Positions 1 to 12,297 of a stretch of DNA of 64,000 nt are shown here, piece by piece. The notes under the pieces are model-generated. The model had not been told where the DNA came from. It worked only from the letters and a program-made list of their open reading frames with translations, and ran no database searches. Every line of letters starts with the position of its first letter. Positions within the stretch are counted from its first letter, which is position 1. The DNA lies in contig JAETXT010000007.1 in NCBI GenBank assembly GCA_019188255.1, positions 930,001-994,000 on the forward strand, read 5' to 3'. Origin of the DNA: Verticillium longisporum. Lineage: Eukaryota > Ascomycota > Sordariomycetes > Glomerellales > Plectosphaerellaceae. Made by a program: the position numbers and the translations under genes.

Positions 1-1237
1 TGTCCACAAGGTTGCAGCTGCGCGAAGCAGGGATTGCTCGTCTGTTTATTGGCCTCCTTGAGAGTTCGGGTTCAGGCCTTGGTACAATAAGTTCGCAATC
101 TTCCCTGGAGGAGTGAGGCCAATGAAGATTGTCGCTGGGGGGCTTGGGAAAGAGACAGAGAGGTGAGTACCAGTGAGGAGTAGGTTCACTTAAGAATGAC
201 GATCCAGTTCAATGTGTGTGTACGCCCAAGGGATCGGAAGAGGAGCAGGAGGAAAACCAGGCCAAAACCTAAGTAATCTGTTCTGATGACAAGTCGGGTC
301 TGAGAGCAAGAAAGCCTTATTCTACACAACAAGACAAGGGGTGTAGGCAGTCCAGGTGGATGTTTGCTGCCTACCTTACCAAGGAGGCAATAGCGAACTG
401 CGGGGCATGATGACTGCAGTCCAGATCTGACGGCTGTCACGGGGGCTCGAGTGAGCAGCTGACACCTAGCAGGTACCTACCTACCTTATTACTAGGTGCT
501 CCCTGACAAGCTTCAGGCCAAAAAGTTGTGTCATCCCGTTGGTGGGGATCTGGCCGAGACCCATTTATTGATAGGTATTGCAGTATGCCATATGACGCAC
601 TAACGCGGCTGACTGAGCACTAACGTTGAGGCGGGATGAGGTCACGAACACAATGCCGTTGTATATCCTCAGATTACTGCACCTAACTGCCTTACCTACC
701 AAGCACTTGACAGAAAAAATGTCCCACCAAAAGGCTCTACAGTAGACTTACTACGTGACAGCGAGGCATGGGCCGGCCTTGATGGGGCGGCTCTCTCATT
801 TCGTCGAACAATTTAACATCGACCACTTGCTACCTAAGGTACCCAGTTGCCAGGGTGCCACATGCCCACATCTGGCAGGCGGACAAATGGGCAGGTACTC
901 AGCGCCAGGAATATCAGGGCAACAGGAACCGAAGCAACCATCTCAAGGAGGCTGTGGTACAATGGGAACCGACCTCTGTGTACACATTGCCTGCCTTGCT
1001 GCCAAATATGTGTACACAAACCTATGGCGAACCGAACATGGTGGAAAACACGAACAAACGGGACAGATAAATGTCGTTATTGGAAGAGGCACAAGCATAG
1101 CCATGACATGGCCTAGGTTGGATACAAAAGTTCCCTATATGTACAAAGTAACCCGCCCGTGTCGTCTCTACATTGGTCGGAATGAGATTCTGTATTGCCC
1201 CCTGAAGCAAGACAATAAAAAGTGACTCCTGTTGGCG
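1..1237. other. Intergenic region, no gene seen
   Basis: This is the left edge of the window, downstream of the ferric reductase stop. Short open frames of up to 156 codons occur on both strands, but none shows a conserved domain, fungal codon pattern or plausible splice structure. A short CCTAGGTAGGTACC-type repeat lies at about 463-497. I see no partial gene running off the left edge. Confidence 0.6.
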
Positions 1238-3078
1238 TTACCAAGAGAAAGCTTCCTCCACAAAGTCAATCTCGCCATCATACTGGCGAGCGCGCACAGC
1301 GCGCCGCACGTCATCACTGAGAACACCAGGTCCACAAACGGTGACCCCCATGGCGCCGACCTGTTGCTCCATCTCAGCAGCCAACAGAGTGTCAATGTTG
1401 GGTCTGCCAGGAAACATCTGGACCGTGGCAGAGGGGCTGTGTATTTCCTTGCTCGAGCGGGGCCTGCTCACGAAAAGCATGATGCGGAGTACATCCCGGC
1501 GTTTGTCCATGGCCAAGATTTGTGTCATCCACGGCCGGATCCATTCAAGATGTTCAGGGCTCTGGATGACCCAGACCAATGTAATACGCCTCGTGGCCAC
1601 AGTTCCATTGGCGTAGCCGATGACAAGATCTCGCACGTGAGGCACTGCTTGCGTGATTCCCACACCGCCAGCAAACAACATGACCGTGCCATAAGACTTC
1701 ATGCTGTGCAACTCGCCGTACGGTCCTTCAACCATGCAGGTTGTGTGCATCTGGCCACGTGGGCACGCCGATGCCTTTGGAAGAGCGTGTTGGTGAACCC
1801 TGTTCTTCCTCGGATGACAAAGGACATGGTGGTTTTGCGCATCTCCAGAATGTCCTGCCGGTTCATGGCAAGCTTCTCAGAGCTGGGATCCTCGGCGTCT
1901 TCGCTCCAGGCCACAGAGAATGGGTGTGATTGCAGGTAACTGAGTGACGGCATATACATGTATGCGTGTTGCCCAGGCCTGAAGGTCCACGGTCGGGCCA
2001 TGTTGACGGTTACACGCACAGCATTGCCTGGAAGTGCCTCGACAAGTGCTTGGCTGCCACCTCGGCCGAAGTTGCCGTATATGACCCTGAAAACACGCCA
2101 AAGACGGTCCACGGCCCAGATGACAATGGCGGCAATCAAGTAACGAAGCTGCGGGAGATCCTTGAGGTGGAGATGATACCACGTTCCCATGACAGCGAGA
2201 ATGGCGAGGGCAATGTGCAGAAGCTTGAATATTTCGTAAAAGGCGTGTCGAATAGGACTCCAGGCCTGGATGAAGATTGCGGCGAAACCACACGTACCCT
2301 GCACGCCGTTAGCATGTATTTCTTTTGAAGGGTCTAAAGCTCCCGTTACTCATGGCCCGAGGGGGGCCATGTGGCGATTAGAGTGACTTACTAGGAAGCC
2401 CCAGAAGAAGGACGGCACCGCGAGAACGGTCTGGAACCCAGCCTCCCAGCTTTTCGAGTGGGCTTGAGCGGACATGAACGCCATGGTGTGGGCAACAGCC
2501 TCGAGGATGACAATGCGACCAAACCAACGGTGGAGAAGATTGAACGTGTCGAATGAGATGCCCAAAAGGTTGATAAGAGGATTGTTCCTGGCGGCCATGA
2601 GGAACAAGGGGATCATGTTGACGACAGCAAGGACACCAGTTCGGTTTCTAAAGGCTCTGGCGGCATCATCGTAAGTGGCTGCAAAGGGGATGTCGATAAC
2701 GGAGAAGGCTACGTTGGAAGCAAAGTAGCCAAACAAGAAGACCAGCTGCAGGCGGGTGGGCAGGGTGCCAACGTTGACGGCGCTGCTCAGCTGAAATTCA
2801 CGGTTGTGGCGCTTGCTGAATATGGGGGCGTACATGACGTTCTTCTTGAAGAACGAGAGCTTGGTTGATGCCTCGGCGAAGTAGCGCTGCGAATCATTCT
2901 TGAGGCACGCAACAGTTCGAATATAACGATGTAGGTGAGTTGAGAGTCTCCAAGCGATGAGGACAATGGAGCAACCAGTCATAACGTAGTAGAGGTAGTT
3001 GCTGAGGGATGCATTGAGGGCAGATGCGGCGGCCTTGGCGGCGATCGCCTCGGGCGAGTCTTTGCCTGGTCCTGCCAT
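1238..3078 (-). CDS. Ferric/cupric reductase transmembrane component (FRE family), one-base frameshift
   Basis: Membrane flavocytochrome that would move electrons from NADPH through FAD and two hemes to extracellular ferric or cupric ions for uptake. Exon 1 is 3078-2392; a GTAAGT donor and a CAG acceptor after a GCTAAC branch site lead to exon 2 at 2298. The membrane core has paired heme histidines in HRWFGRIVILEAVAHT and again in KLLHIALAILAVMGTWYHLH. The FAD site HPFSVAWSE, nucleotide site FAGGVGITQ, CGPGVLS and terminal FVEEAFSW follow. Near 1774-1775 the frame changes by one base between TNTLFQR and the continuation ASACPRGQMHTTCMVEGPYG. No usable intron fits, and one extra G would restore a 582-residue protein. 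The N-terminus is short for an extracellular FRE domain, so the substrate is uncertain. Confidence 0.85.
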
Positions 3079-5199
3079 GGTTCTTGGGTCCGCTTGTAGA
3101 TTCTTGCGACTTTGATGAAGAACCAGGCCCGTATCGGAATGTCGATTTGTCTATGAGTTGTGGATATTGTTGAGTGTGTAGGATCAAGACTGGAAGAAAT
3201 GAAGCAGTGCGAGCATGACCAGCAAGTCGATTCGATAGAAGGTATAGCGAGCGGCGGTCGAGCAGAGCAAAACCAGATAGAGCAGGGGCAAATTAACCCG
3301 AAAAAGAGAACTGGAGTGAAGTGAAGTCGATGGGAGGTGAGTGTCGTTAGGCTTGCGGGAGGCCTGTCCCAAGAGCTGGAGACTCACTGAGGGATTGAAG
3401 GAGGGAAAGGAATGTGGATGACGGCCAGCCAGTTGACGAATAAGTACAAAAGGAAGGCAGATGGGGGAAAGAAGGTCGAGCAGACACCAGTGAAAATGAG
3501 GTCGAGGGGATGTACTGTACTTACCTTAGGTAGGTACCTAGGATGGGTAGCTTACCTAGGTACCTTGCCTACCTAGGTACATGTACCTAAATAGGCACTT
3601 GAGGCCAGAGGTCGGGAAATGGGGCCAGCATTTTAATGGGCTCAACATCAAGTGGGGAGTGATAGGCGGCGCGTCTGATGAGGTCCGGCAGGGCAAGCAA
3701 CTAGGTAGGTAGGTACTGTACATCTGGTGATGAAAGTACATGGTAGTGCTCAAGGAGCAGGTTGAGAGATGAACCACACGGCCCAGCCTTCGTTCTGGAG
3801 ATGATTTCCGAGGATCGGGGCGGCGCGAGGGGGTGGACGGGTGCCACTTCACCACGTATACACAGCGAACAAGGAAATGTTAATATATTCGAAGCGAGCA
3901 GTCCAAGCCCCCTGGCCGTGTCGGAGGTACCGAGGACGGCAGAAGCTCAAGGTAGATGAAGCCACCTGGGATCGCTGCCAGGCAGTGCGCCGTCGCTTGA
4001 CTTCCATCTGGTCTCGTCTGTCAGCGGGACGTGTCAAGCAAACATCTGTCAGGGGCGACGGGCGCGAAAACTGAGTTGGGAGAATGGCGGGGAATTCCAG
4101 GCATAGGCATGCTCGATCTCTCTGTTAGCGCGTCGGCATTCCCCTCAGACCTCGTCACAATGACCAATCATGCTCTCAACATATGCCATCTCGAGCCGCC
4201 GGGTGGGTAGAGTGGGGTGGATCTGTACGGAGGCAGGGAGGCAACAGGGGTTCCCGGCCACCAATGCGCCGATGAAACAGCCAGACACTCGACGCGATGC
4301 AAGGTACGCTGGTCCAGGAGGCAGGCTCAGCCCGAAGGAGAGCAATGATCGGCACGCCTCTGCTATCCTTGCACCTGTTTCCTCGTAACTCCATACTGCC
4401 AAGATGATGCTCATGACACGCTCGATTCTTGCACTGACCCTCTGCTGTCTGCCATCTACGCCAGCCTGATAATGCATGCCTGATGTGAGTGAGCAATCGA
4501 TGGCCCTGCAGAGCTCACCTACGTGCTTGCTGCGAAGGTAGGCACTTGAAGTCTAACAGTCTCGACAATGTAGGTAGGTAGTCTTAGGTTGGCAGATTTG
4601 TGAGGTCATCATTGGAAAGCATGACTGCCTTGGCCCAGCATGGGCTGCAAGGTGCCCAATCTTCGCCTCGTCGCACAGTCTTGTTTCGCAGCATTGCCAA
4701 GCCTGCATTTTGATTGAGTGAACGCCTCTTTCCCTCATACAATAGCGCACGCAGGCACGCTGCTCTCATCTTTCTTGTTCGTGTCGCACCTTGCGACTGA
4801 TCTAATTCTTTTGCCTCCGACACACAATGGCTTTTCTGATGTTGATAGGCTGTCATGGCAGCCCGAGGCACACATGGCCCACCCCCTCCTCATCATATCC
4901 GCCCACTTGTTCTGAAACCAGGTACATTAGTTAGTTCCCTGGAGGCCTGACGCTCGCTGACAGCAGAAAGTTGGAATGGCCAGCCCCAGGTCCTGACCTT
5001 GGCCCCTTTTAAAGAACAACATCGAGTACAAGTACATGGTGTGTGCATGGCACGCTGATAGTGGTGACCTTCGCTCATGCCATTCGTCGTTCCGTTCGTG
5101 GCGCACGGCCGGCCAACGTGGTGCGGCAACAGACTAGCATCAAGTGATGCCTTGGTCTGTATTCTGCAAGATCTACTACGTGCTAGATACGCGAGTCCC
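3079..5199. promoter_or_regulatory. Intergenic region upstream of the ferric reductase
   Basis: About 2.1 kb lies between the ferric reductase start and the 3' end of the unknown 746-residue gene, both on the minus strand. It should hold the reductase promoter. It contains CCTAGGTAGGTACC-type repeat clusters at 3520-3590, 3699-3720 and 4568-4590, and a CCAAT sequence near 4164. I found no complete ATCWGATAA iron-repressor site by eye. No open frame looks like a gene. Confidence 0.5.
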
Positions 5200-7440
5200 T
5201 CAGAATCCCAGCTCATCGTCACTCAGCCGCGCCTGTGCTTGTGGCTGTCGACCGCTGATGTCTCCCAGTGCCTGTCGCTTGGACTTTGGCCTCGCCGCTA
5301 CCGCGGCCCTTTGCTTCTTCGTCACAACGGCATCTGGGGTCCAAATCTGCTGTTTTGTCGGTGCAAGGACTTCTTGCACAGTGCCACCGACTTCTCCCCA
5401 CCTTCGTCTCCCCGCCGGCCCCATGGCACCCGCCATAGGGTAGCGACTGCAAGGCCGCTTGGGACTTGCCACAACCCATTCACTAATACCTTCCTCCCAC
5501 CTGTATCCCCCAAATGTGGCCTTGTTGACGCAATTCTGTTCCATCGCAGGGTGGTTTGGGCCTGATACAACAGTGCTCATGCATTCAGCAAATGCAAGGT
5601 CGCGCAGGTCATGCGTCTTATGCGCCAGCAAGAAGGCCCCGTCCTGTCTGAGGCTCTCTAACCCAGGCAACCCGGCCTCCTCGAACCGGTCGCAGAGCTG
5701 TGAGAAGAAATGATGCGGCGCCACTAATGTCGTCCTTGCTGATGCGCGCGCAATCGAGCATGCCAGCCCTGCTGTCACATTATACCGGCCGACGGTGAGT
5801 GTTTTGGGAAAACCCTTCCCTCCTCGAGGCCAGTGCTTTCTCACTTCTAGCATGTATCCGTCATTGGCTGTGTGGACAGTGTCGAAACCTGCTGCTGAGA
5901 CGACAAATATGGCAAGTTCGAGCATATACAGCGCATCGTCATTGCCCTTCCGCCTTGTACTCCTGGCCAACGCTTCATGCAAAATGTAGACGACGCGGTG
6001 GAGTGCATAATTCTGGACGTGGCTCGTCTTTCCGTCTGCTGCTTCTGCCAAGGATGTGTGCCCCTGCGCCGCCACAGACATGGCAACAAGACCGCCTACC
6101 ACACTGGCAAGAGTCGAGAGAATATCGGTCATTGTCGTGCATTGCGATCGTGGCGGCGATCGTGTAAGGCAGGCTAGAGATGCGACTGCAGCTGACGCGT
6201 GCTGCAGGGCGTAGATGCTGGTTCTTGGCTCCGACACAGCCCACGATGCTGCTTTCCATAGGTTTGATAGAGCCTTAGTCGAGAGCCATTCAGCAGGAAG
6301 TTGCCTAGAAGACAGGAGCGACGATGTGCTGCGTGAGAGTCTCGACGCCATCGCTGGCTGTTCAATTGCTTCGACTACCAGAGATAACGAGGAGAGACGA
6401 CTGTCTTCTTTCAACTGACTTCGAAGTGATCGTGGGGCCGGGTAGGTTCTCTCAGCCGTCGTCTCCAATATCGTAGAAGCGTCATCCGTGTAGCCGAACT
6501 GATTGTAGTGATGTGCGATGATGCCTGCAAAGACAGGCTCGATCAGTCCCTCCGTGATTGCCTCTCGGATCACCCAAAGTGCGTGTGCGCGAACCAGAGA
6601 GGCAAAGTATTTCCACCCAGCATCGGAGCCGCTCATCTGCTCGAGGTCGGTGTATAAACGAGTCGTTGCACTTGAAGGAGTGAATAGCGAGGACGCTCCT
6701 GTTCTTGATGCGTTGTTGGCTTCCCAGGCCTCAACGCCGGCAGCATACTCTGGAATCTTACGCAAACACATGTGCAGAAGAGACTTCGTGTTGGAAACAG
6801 AGTCAGGCGTCGCTGTCGCACGGAGGAGGGTGTCCAAGGTTCGTAACATGCTCTCGTAATGCACGTAGCGATGCTGAGCCACGGGCGACTGTGCTTTTCT
6901 CAAGCAGCCGATCGACACAATAAGCGGTCCAGATTGCGTCGGATTGCCCGAGTAGGACATGGATCGGCTGCTCCTGTTGCGGGTGCCCTGGCCGTCCTTA
7001 CTTGCCTGGGTAGACACATCCTTCTCAGCTTTGACCAGCTTGGTCCGGCGGAAGATGGGAGTCTGCGGCATGGGACCACCGAGAGTTCGCGGCTGGTCCT
7101 CATGACCCCAGCGTGTCGTGCCAACGGCGTAATCAGCTCCGGTAGCCTGCCTTTTGGAATAGGTACGGCATGGTCTTTTCGTTTCGTGCAGCTGTTCTCC
7201 TTCTGATATCTTCCGCTTCTGCGATAACTTGGCAGAGCCGTTGAGGTTCTCAGGGTGTATGGGAGGGAACGTGCGCTCTTGAACATATATCTCCTTCCGT
7301 AGAGCAGCTATGCGATTCTGAAGGGGCCGCAGCAATCGATGACACCTCGTTGCAGTCCATGACAATCGTGACTTGTCAATTCGCGGTGATCGTGTCGCTG
7401 GTGTTGCTTTTGATGACCTCGTAGTCGTAGAAGGCGACAT
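5200..7440 (-). CDS. Conserved fungal protein of unknown function, 746 residues
   Basis: Single-exon open frame of 746 codons with an ATG at 7440 and no internal damage. I do not recognise a catalytic family. The N-terminal 150 residues are basic and Ser/Thr-rich, include TWTATRCHR-like sequence followed by a helical stretch (RNRIAALRKEIYVQE-like), and could carry nuclear localisation signals such as KRKISEGEQ. The middle (about residues 170-600) is helical and rich in Ala, Leu and Ser, suggesting a repeat-type scaffold. The C-terminus is basic and ends in an acidic tail, LSDDELGF. It is divergent to CLU1 with about 870 bases between. A nuclear or scaffold role is only inference. Confidence 0.75.
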   Translation of the reverse strand: MSPSTTTRSSKATPATRSPRIDKSRLSWTATRCHRLLRPLQNRIAALRKEIYVQERTFPPIHPENLNGSAKLSQKRKISEGEQLHETKRPCRTYSKRQATGADYAVGTTRWGHEDQPRTLGGPMPQTPIFRRTKLVKAEKDVSTQASKDGQGTRNRSSRSMSYSGNPTQSGPLIVSIGCLRKAQSPVAQHRYVHYESMLRTLDTLLRATATPDSVSNTKSLLHMCLRKIPEYAAGVEAWEANNASRTGASSLFTPSSATTRLYTDLEQMSGSDAGWKYFASLVRAHALWVIREAITEGLIEPVFAGIIAHHYNQFGYTDDASTILETTAERTYPAPRSLRSQLKEDSRLSSLSLVVEAIEQPAMASRLSRSTSSLLSSRQLPAEWLSTKALSNLWKAASWAVSEPRTSIYALQHASAAVASLACLTRSPPRSQCTTMTDILSTLASVVGGLVAMSVAAQGHTSLAEAADGKTSHVQNYALHRVVYILHEALARSTRRKGNDDALYMLELAIFVVSAAGFDTVHTANDGYMLEVRKHWPRGGKGFPKTLTVGRYNVTAGLACSIARASARTTLVAPHHFFSQLCDRFEEAGLPGLESLRQDGAFLLAHKTHDLRDLAFAECMSTVVSGPNHPAMEQNCVNKATFGGYRWEEGISEWVVASPKRPCSRYPMAGAMGPAGRRRWGEVGGTVQEVLAPTKQQIWTPDAVVTKKQRAAVAARPKSKRQALGDISGRQPQAQARLSDDELGF

Positions 7441-8314
7441 TCTGGCGTGAACCGATTTGATATGAGAGCGGGCTTGAGGCCGTCACCATAGAAATGATGC
7501 TACAGGTTGCGAATGTTTACTTTGATGCCAGAAGACAAAGAAAAAGAAAGCGCAACTCCAGATGCGTCTCGAAGCTAAGGACTCGAGAGGGGAAATGTAA
7601 GGTTACTTGGAGCAAAGAGTCTTTTGTGAAAGGACGGGTCGTCTATCGGTATATGTGAAGCTTAGGATCAACGACCGATGAACGAGGTAGTGTTTGGTCA
7701 TGTCCCTTGTTTACTCAATTGCCAAATTCGTACTAGCGTCACCAAGCATGCTGAGGTCACACTGCATTGAAGGCGATGAACCGAGCTTGTGCCGGCACAT
7801 TGCCGTGGAGCTCAGAGGCCCACAGATTGCCGCTTTCTGGGACACATGGTTGGCTAATGGAGCTCATGCGACGGCTTCGACCCGTGGACGCTTTCCCTTT
7901 TTTCCCCGTCCCGGGTTCCTGACGCCCCAGAGAGAAGGGACCCAATAGGCGGCCCGGGCTAAGCTACCTGGTACTTCAGCGACTGACGATGATTTTTTTT
8001 GCCCGTTCAGTGTTTCCCGAGTTTCGTCCAACATCCACAACCCCTTTCCACATCTCCACGCTTGTACATTCCCTTTGTCTGTCACAGGGAAGCCTATAAG
8101 CTTGTGACAGTGTTTCTTAGTATTCGATTCGTCTGCACTAATCCCTTCTCCGGAGTTTTCGATTTGCCTACCGCCTGTACAACATCGAACTCATCATTCT
8201 CCCCAACACTCTACTGCCTTGCTTTACGCTTGGTCACAACGACACTGCACCAGTAGCTCCGGATCTTCCCACCTCCTGGATTTGTAGCAGTTGCTACAAA
8301 AAACCATTGTCGCC
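7441..8314. promoter_or_regulatory. Divergent promoter region, unknown gene and CLU1
   Basis: Gene-free 874 bases between two divergent start codons. The CLU1-proximal part (about 8020-8300) is pyrimidine-rich on the plus strand with TTTCCA, CTTTGT and CTTCTC stretches, as is usual for fungal core promoters. No repeat or RNA gene was seen. Confidence 0.5.
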
Positions 8315-11300
8315 ATGTCTTCCGAGAAAAACGAGGTTCCTACTGGGTCGGGTGAGCAGACAGTCTTCCCAAATTTCTGTGTCCCTATTCATTGACTCAA
8401 TCCAGTCCCCGCTGCCGAAGACGTCACACCTCAAGACAGCGCTGGGCAGGATGCCGCGATTGCCGAAAACGAGGTTGATCAGGAAGAGCACGCCGCTGAG
8501 GGTACGGCAAAGTCTACTCACTGAGACGTAATAGTAAACTGACATGACGACCAGCCCTCATCAACCTCACGATTGGCCTACCGCAAGCGCCCCACTCCAT
8601 GACGATCCTGGTATGCTCTACTGCTTGACGACTGCTTCCGATTACCCTGTAGTACCTTATCTAATACGAGCACTGGCAGGTCTCGCCCCAGGAGCAAGTT
8701 CACGAAGTTCGTCAATCCATCATCGACTTGCCTGCGGCCTTCCGGTACACTTGCTTCCACCTCGAGCACAACGGCGAGCGCGTCAATGACTTCATCCCCA
8801 TCTCAGAAGTCCCCGGCATTGCTGAAAACCCCAATGTGACGCTGGTTGAGGATCCCTACACCGAAAAGGAGGCCCGCATACATCTTGTTAGGATCCGTGA
8901 GCTCATCGGTGGTGCGGGCGACCGTGCCGATGTAGTCCAGGGTATCCTGCCCGGCCTCTCGCTCCTGGATTCTATCGATGTTACTACGAAGCATGGCTCC
9001 GAGCGGAACGAAGATCAGCCGCCTGCTGAGCAGCCTGAGCCAGTGGGAGAGTCCACTTTTAGCTCTCCAGCTTCGATTTCTCACCTCATACCGCCCCCAC
9101 CAGAAGATGCTCCCAAGACCATCAAGACCATCACGCTCTCGTCCTGGAACCCGCCTCCGAGCCATCTGTAACACAGGGGGCACCTACTCTACTTGGTCAT
9201 CACGCCCAACGAAGGTGAACAATTCCAGGACACCGCACACGCTGGCAGTTTATACGTCAACAAGTCTCCCAACAGCAAGTTAGGACCGCTCCCGCGGCCG
9301 GCTCCTAAAGGACAGTCTGCCCACTCGCTGCTGAGCCTACTCGAGCTCATATCACCGTCCTTTGAGTCGAGCTTCAAGGCTCTGCAGGAGTTCAACAACC
9401 GCAAAGACCCTCTCGCCACGTTCCAGATTGCCAACGCCATCCCCGCAGCACCCTGGATTGTGCCCTCCACCACGTCGCCCCACTGCACACACCTCTCCGA
9501 CCCTACTCGCTCCCAGGAGACGTACCTTATTGCGGGCGTGGACAACACTGACACGCTGCGGGACTGGAACGAGGAGTTCCAGTCGGCGAAAGAATTGCCG
9601 AAAGAGACTGTCCAAGATCGAGTTTTCCGCGAAAGACTTCTTTCCAAGCTCTTCGCGGATTACAACGACGCTGCCACCCGCGGTGCGGTCCTGGTAGCTC
9701 GTGGCGAGATCCCACCTCTTAACCCTACAGAATGCAAGGATGCCCAAATTTTTGTTTACAACAACGTCTTCTTCTCTTTCGGAGCCGACGGTGTGGGCAC
9801 GTTCACTTCAGAGGGCGGAGATGAAGCTGCGCGGGTTGCCACTGGCAAGGACGTCGCAGGCGTCAGGCTAGTGAACCAGCTGGACGTTGACGGCCTGTTT
9901 ACTACTGCAACAGTTGTCGTCGACTACCTCGGAAAGCGCATCGTTGGCCAGAGCATTGTTCCCGGCATTTTTAAACCCCGCGAGCCTGGTGAGAATCAAA
10001 TCGATTACGGCGCTGTGGAAGGCAAGGATATTGTAGCTGCGGATGATCGATTCGTCTCGGTCTTCGAGAAACTGTCCCGTGCGTTGAGGGTTAAGAAGCA
10101 TCCAGTTTGGGACAAGGAGAGCAAACGCATCGACCTGGAGGCCAGTGTTGAGACTAAGGGCTTGATGGGAACTGATGGACGCAAGTACGTGCTCGATCTT
10201 TACAGAGTCACACCCCTGGACGTCGCCTGGCTGGAGGCTTCGGCTGAAGAGGGCGAGTTCCCTGAATACCCTCACCGCATGACCGTGCTGCGTCCCGAGC
10301 TTGTGGAATCCTTCGGCCGGAAGAAGATGAAGGAGTGGGTTGACGAACAGCTCGCGCAGCGCGCTCAGTCGAAGCAGGACTCCGCGGACGACACGACAAA
10401 GCAGGCCTCGGCTGCCGACAGCATAGGCGAATCGACCGAAGCTCAAGCAACTTCCGAGAAGGAGAAGGACCGCATCGATCTCTCTCAGTTCCAATTCGCT
10501 CTTAACCCCGACGCCTTCAGCGGCCTGTTGCCCCAAACTCCTGACGAGAAAGCGGAACTTGAGGCTGACGAGAAAGATGTTCGTGTCGCCTGCGAGTATT
10601 TGACCGATCGAGTCATTCCCGACTTGGTGCGCGAGCTTCAGGATTGCGATATCAGCTTCCCTATGGATGGCCAAGCACTTAGTCGTTTGCTGCACAAGAG
10701 GGGTATCAACGTGAGATACCTGGGTAGGATTGCCTCCCTGAGTACGGACGCGCGACTCCAGTGCCTAAGGGATATCGCGATCCAGGATATGGTCGCCCGT
10801 TCGTTCAAGCACGTCATTTCTTCCTTCTTGCGGGAGACTCCCAGCCCGTTGGCCTCGTCTTGCGTTGCCCATCTTCTGAACTGCCTTCTCGGCGCGGAGT
10901 TGAATCCGAAGCCTGTTGCCGACGTGGATCCCACCATGAAGGCGCTCTACTCGGATCTCGATACCTCGTATGAATCTGTCACTCCGCAGACCTTAAGGAC
11001 TCGTATTTCTGAAGAAACACACCGACGATACAGGTTCAAGCTGGATGGCGAGTGGTAGAAGAGCATTAAGCCTCTTCAGACCCTCAGAGAAATTTCTCTC
11101 AAGCTTGGCCTCCAGTTGCAAGCCAAGGAGTACTTATTCTCCAAGACGGACAGTACCGAAGCTCCTGCTGAAGCCAAGCCCGCTGAAGCGACCGCCAATG
11201 GTCAGCTTAATGGCGAGTCAAAGAAGAAGAACAAAAAGAAGAACCGAGACGCCTCGCCTGCTGCAGTCGCTACCACTGGAGCACCATGCACGTTCAGTGC

Positions 11301-12297
11301 CGATGATGTCATCAACATTGTCCCTGTCGTCAAGCACTCCTGCCCTCGCAGCGCTCTTGCCGAGGAGGCGCTGGAGGCAGGCCGCATCTCTATCATGCAG
11401 TCGCAGAAGAAACTTGGCCAAGAGCTTCTGCTAGAGTCTCTCTCCCTGCACGAGCAGATTTATGGCATTCTTCACCCAGAAGTTGCTCGTGTGTACAACA
11501 CACTGTCCATGCTTTACTACCAGCTGGATGAGAAGGAGGCAGCCGTAGAGCTCTCCCGCAAGGCTATCGTTGTTTCTGAGCGGACCGTTGGTGTCGACTC
11601 AGCCGAGACTCTGCTCAACTACCTTAACCTGAGCTTGTTCCTCCACCAGACGGGCGATAGCCAAGGCGCTTTGTCGTATGCCAAGCACGCCCTTCAGCTT
11701 TGGAAGATAATTTATGGCCCTGACCATCCTGACTCGATTACGACTATCAACAATGGTGCCGTCATGCTCCAGCACCTGAAGGCCTACCATGAGTCTAGAT
11801 TATGGTTTGAGGAATCGCTACGAGTCTGCGAGAAGGTCTTCGGAAAGTCGTCGATCAACGCTGCGACACTGCTGTTCCAGCTTGCTCAAGCACTGGCCCT
11901 CGACCAAGACTCCAAGGGCGCAGTCAAGCGCATGCGAGAATCCTACAACATCTTCTTGAGCGAATTGGGCGCTGACGACAAAAACACCAAGGAGGCAGAG
12001 AGCTGGCTGGAGCAACTCACCCAGAATGCCGTCTCCATCGCAAAGCACGCCAAAGACATGCAGACTCGCCGCCTGCGCACAGGCATCAAATTCTCACCTC
12101 GAGGCGCCCCTTTCGAAGCTGACGCACCGTCTTCTGTCGCCTCGACCTCTCGCCAGACTCAGCTCGATGGCTCCTCTCAAATGGACTCGCGTAGCATCGA
12201 TGAGCTCATCAAGTTCATTGAGGGCAACGACCAGCAAACCAACAAGTCTTCGAAGCGGCCAAGCAGGGGTAACCCCAAGAGGCGAGGCAAGGCTTAA
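8315..12297 (+). CDS. CLU1: Clustered mitochondria protein CLU1/TIF31, two in-frame stop codons
   Basis: Cytosolic mRNA-binding protein that keeps mitochondria distributed and was also purified with yeast eIF3. Exons are 8315-8351, 8406-8501, 8555-8610 and 8680-12297, all with clean GT..AG borders, giving 1269 codons. The CLU N domain is recognisable (VSPQEQVHEVRQSI, CFHLEHNGERVNDF). The central CLU domain and the KK-rich linker SKKKNKKKNRD follow. The C-terminal TPR array (SLHEQIYGILHPEVARVYNT, IYGPDHPDSI) is also clear. Two stops interrupt it without any frame change: TAA at 9169-9171 (codon 227, in SHL*HRGHLLYL) and TAG at 11056-11058 (codon 856, in DGEW*KSIKPLQ). Conserved sequence continues directly on both sides, so introns are not the explanation. 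CAA to TAA and TGG to TAG are the simplest origins, although the lost residues are inferred. Confidence 0.9.

Noticed and set aside
755..1225. Plus-strand open frame of 156 codons
   Set aside because: No domain or splice signals, Cys/His spacing is random, and it sits in the spacer beyond the ferric reductase.
9868..10695. Minus-strand open frame of 275 codons
   Set aside because: It is an antisense shadow of the CLU1 coding exon and has no domain content.
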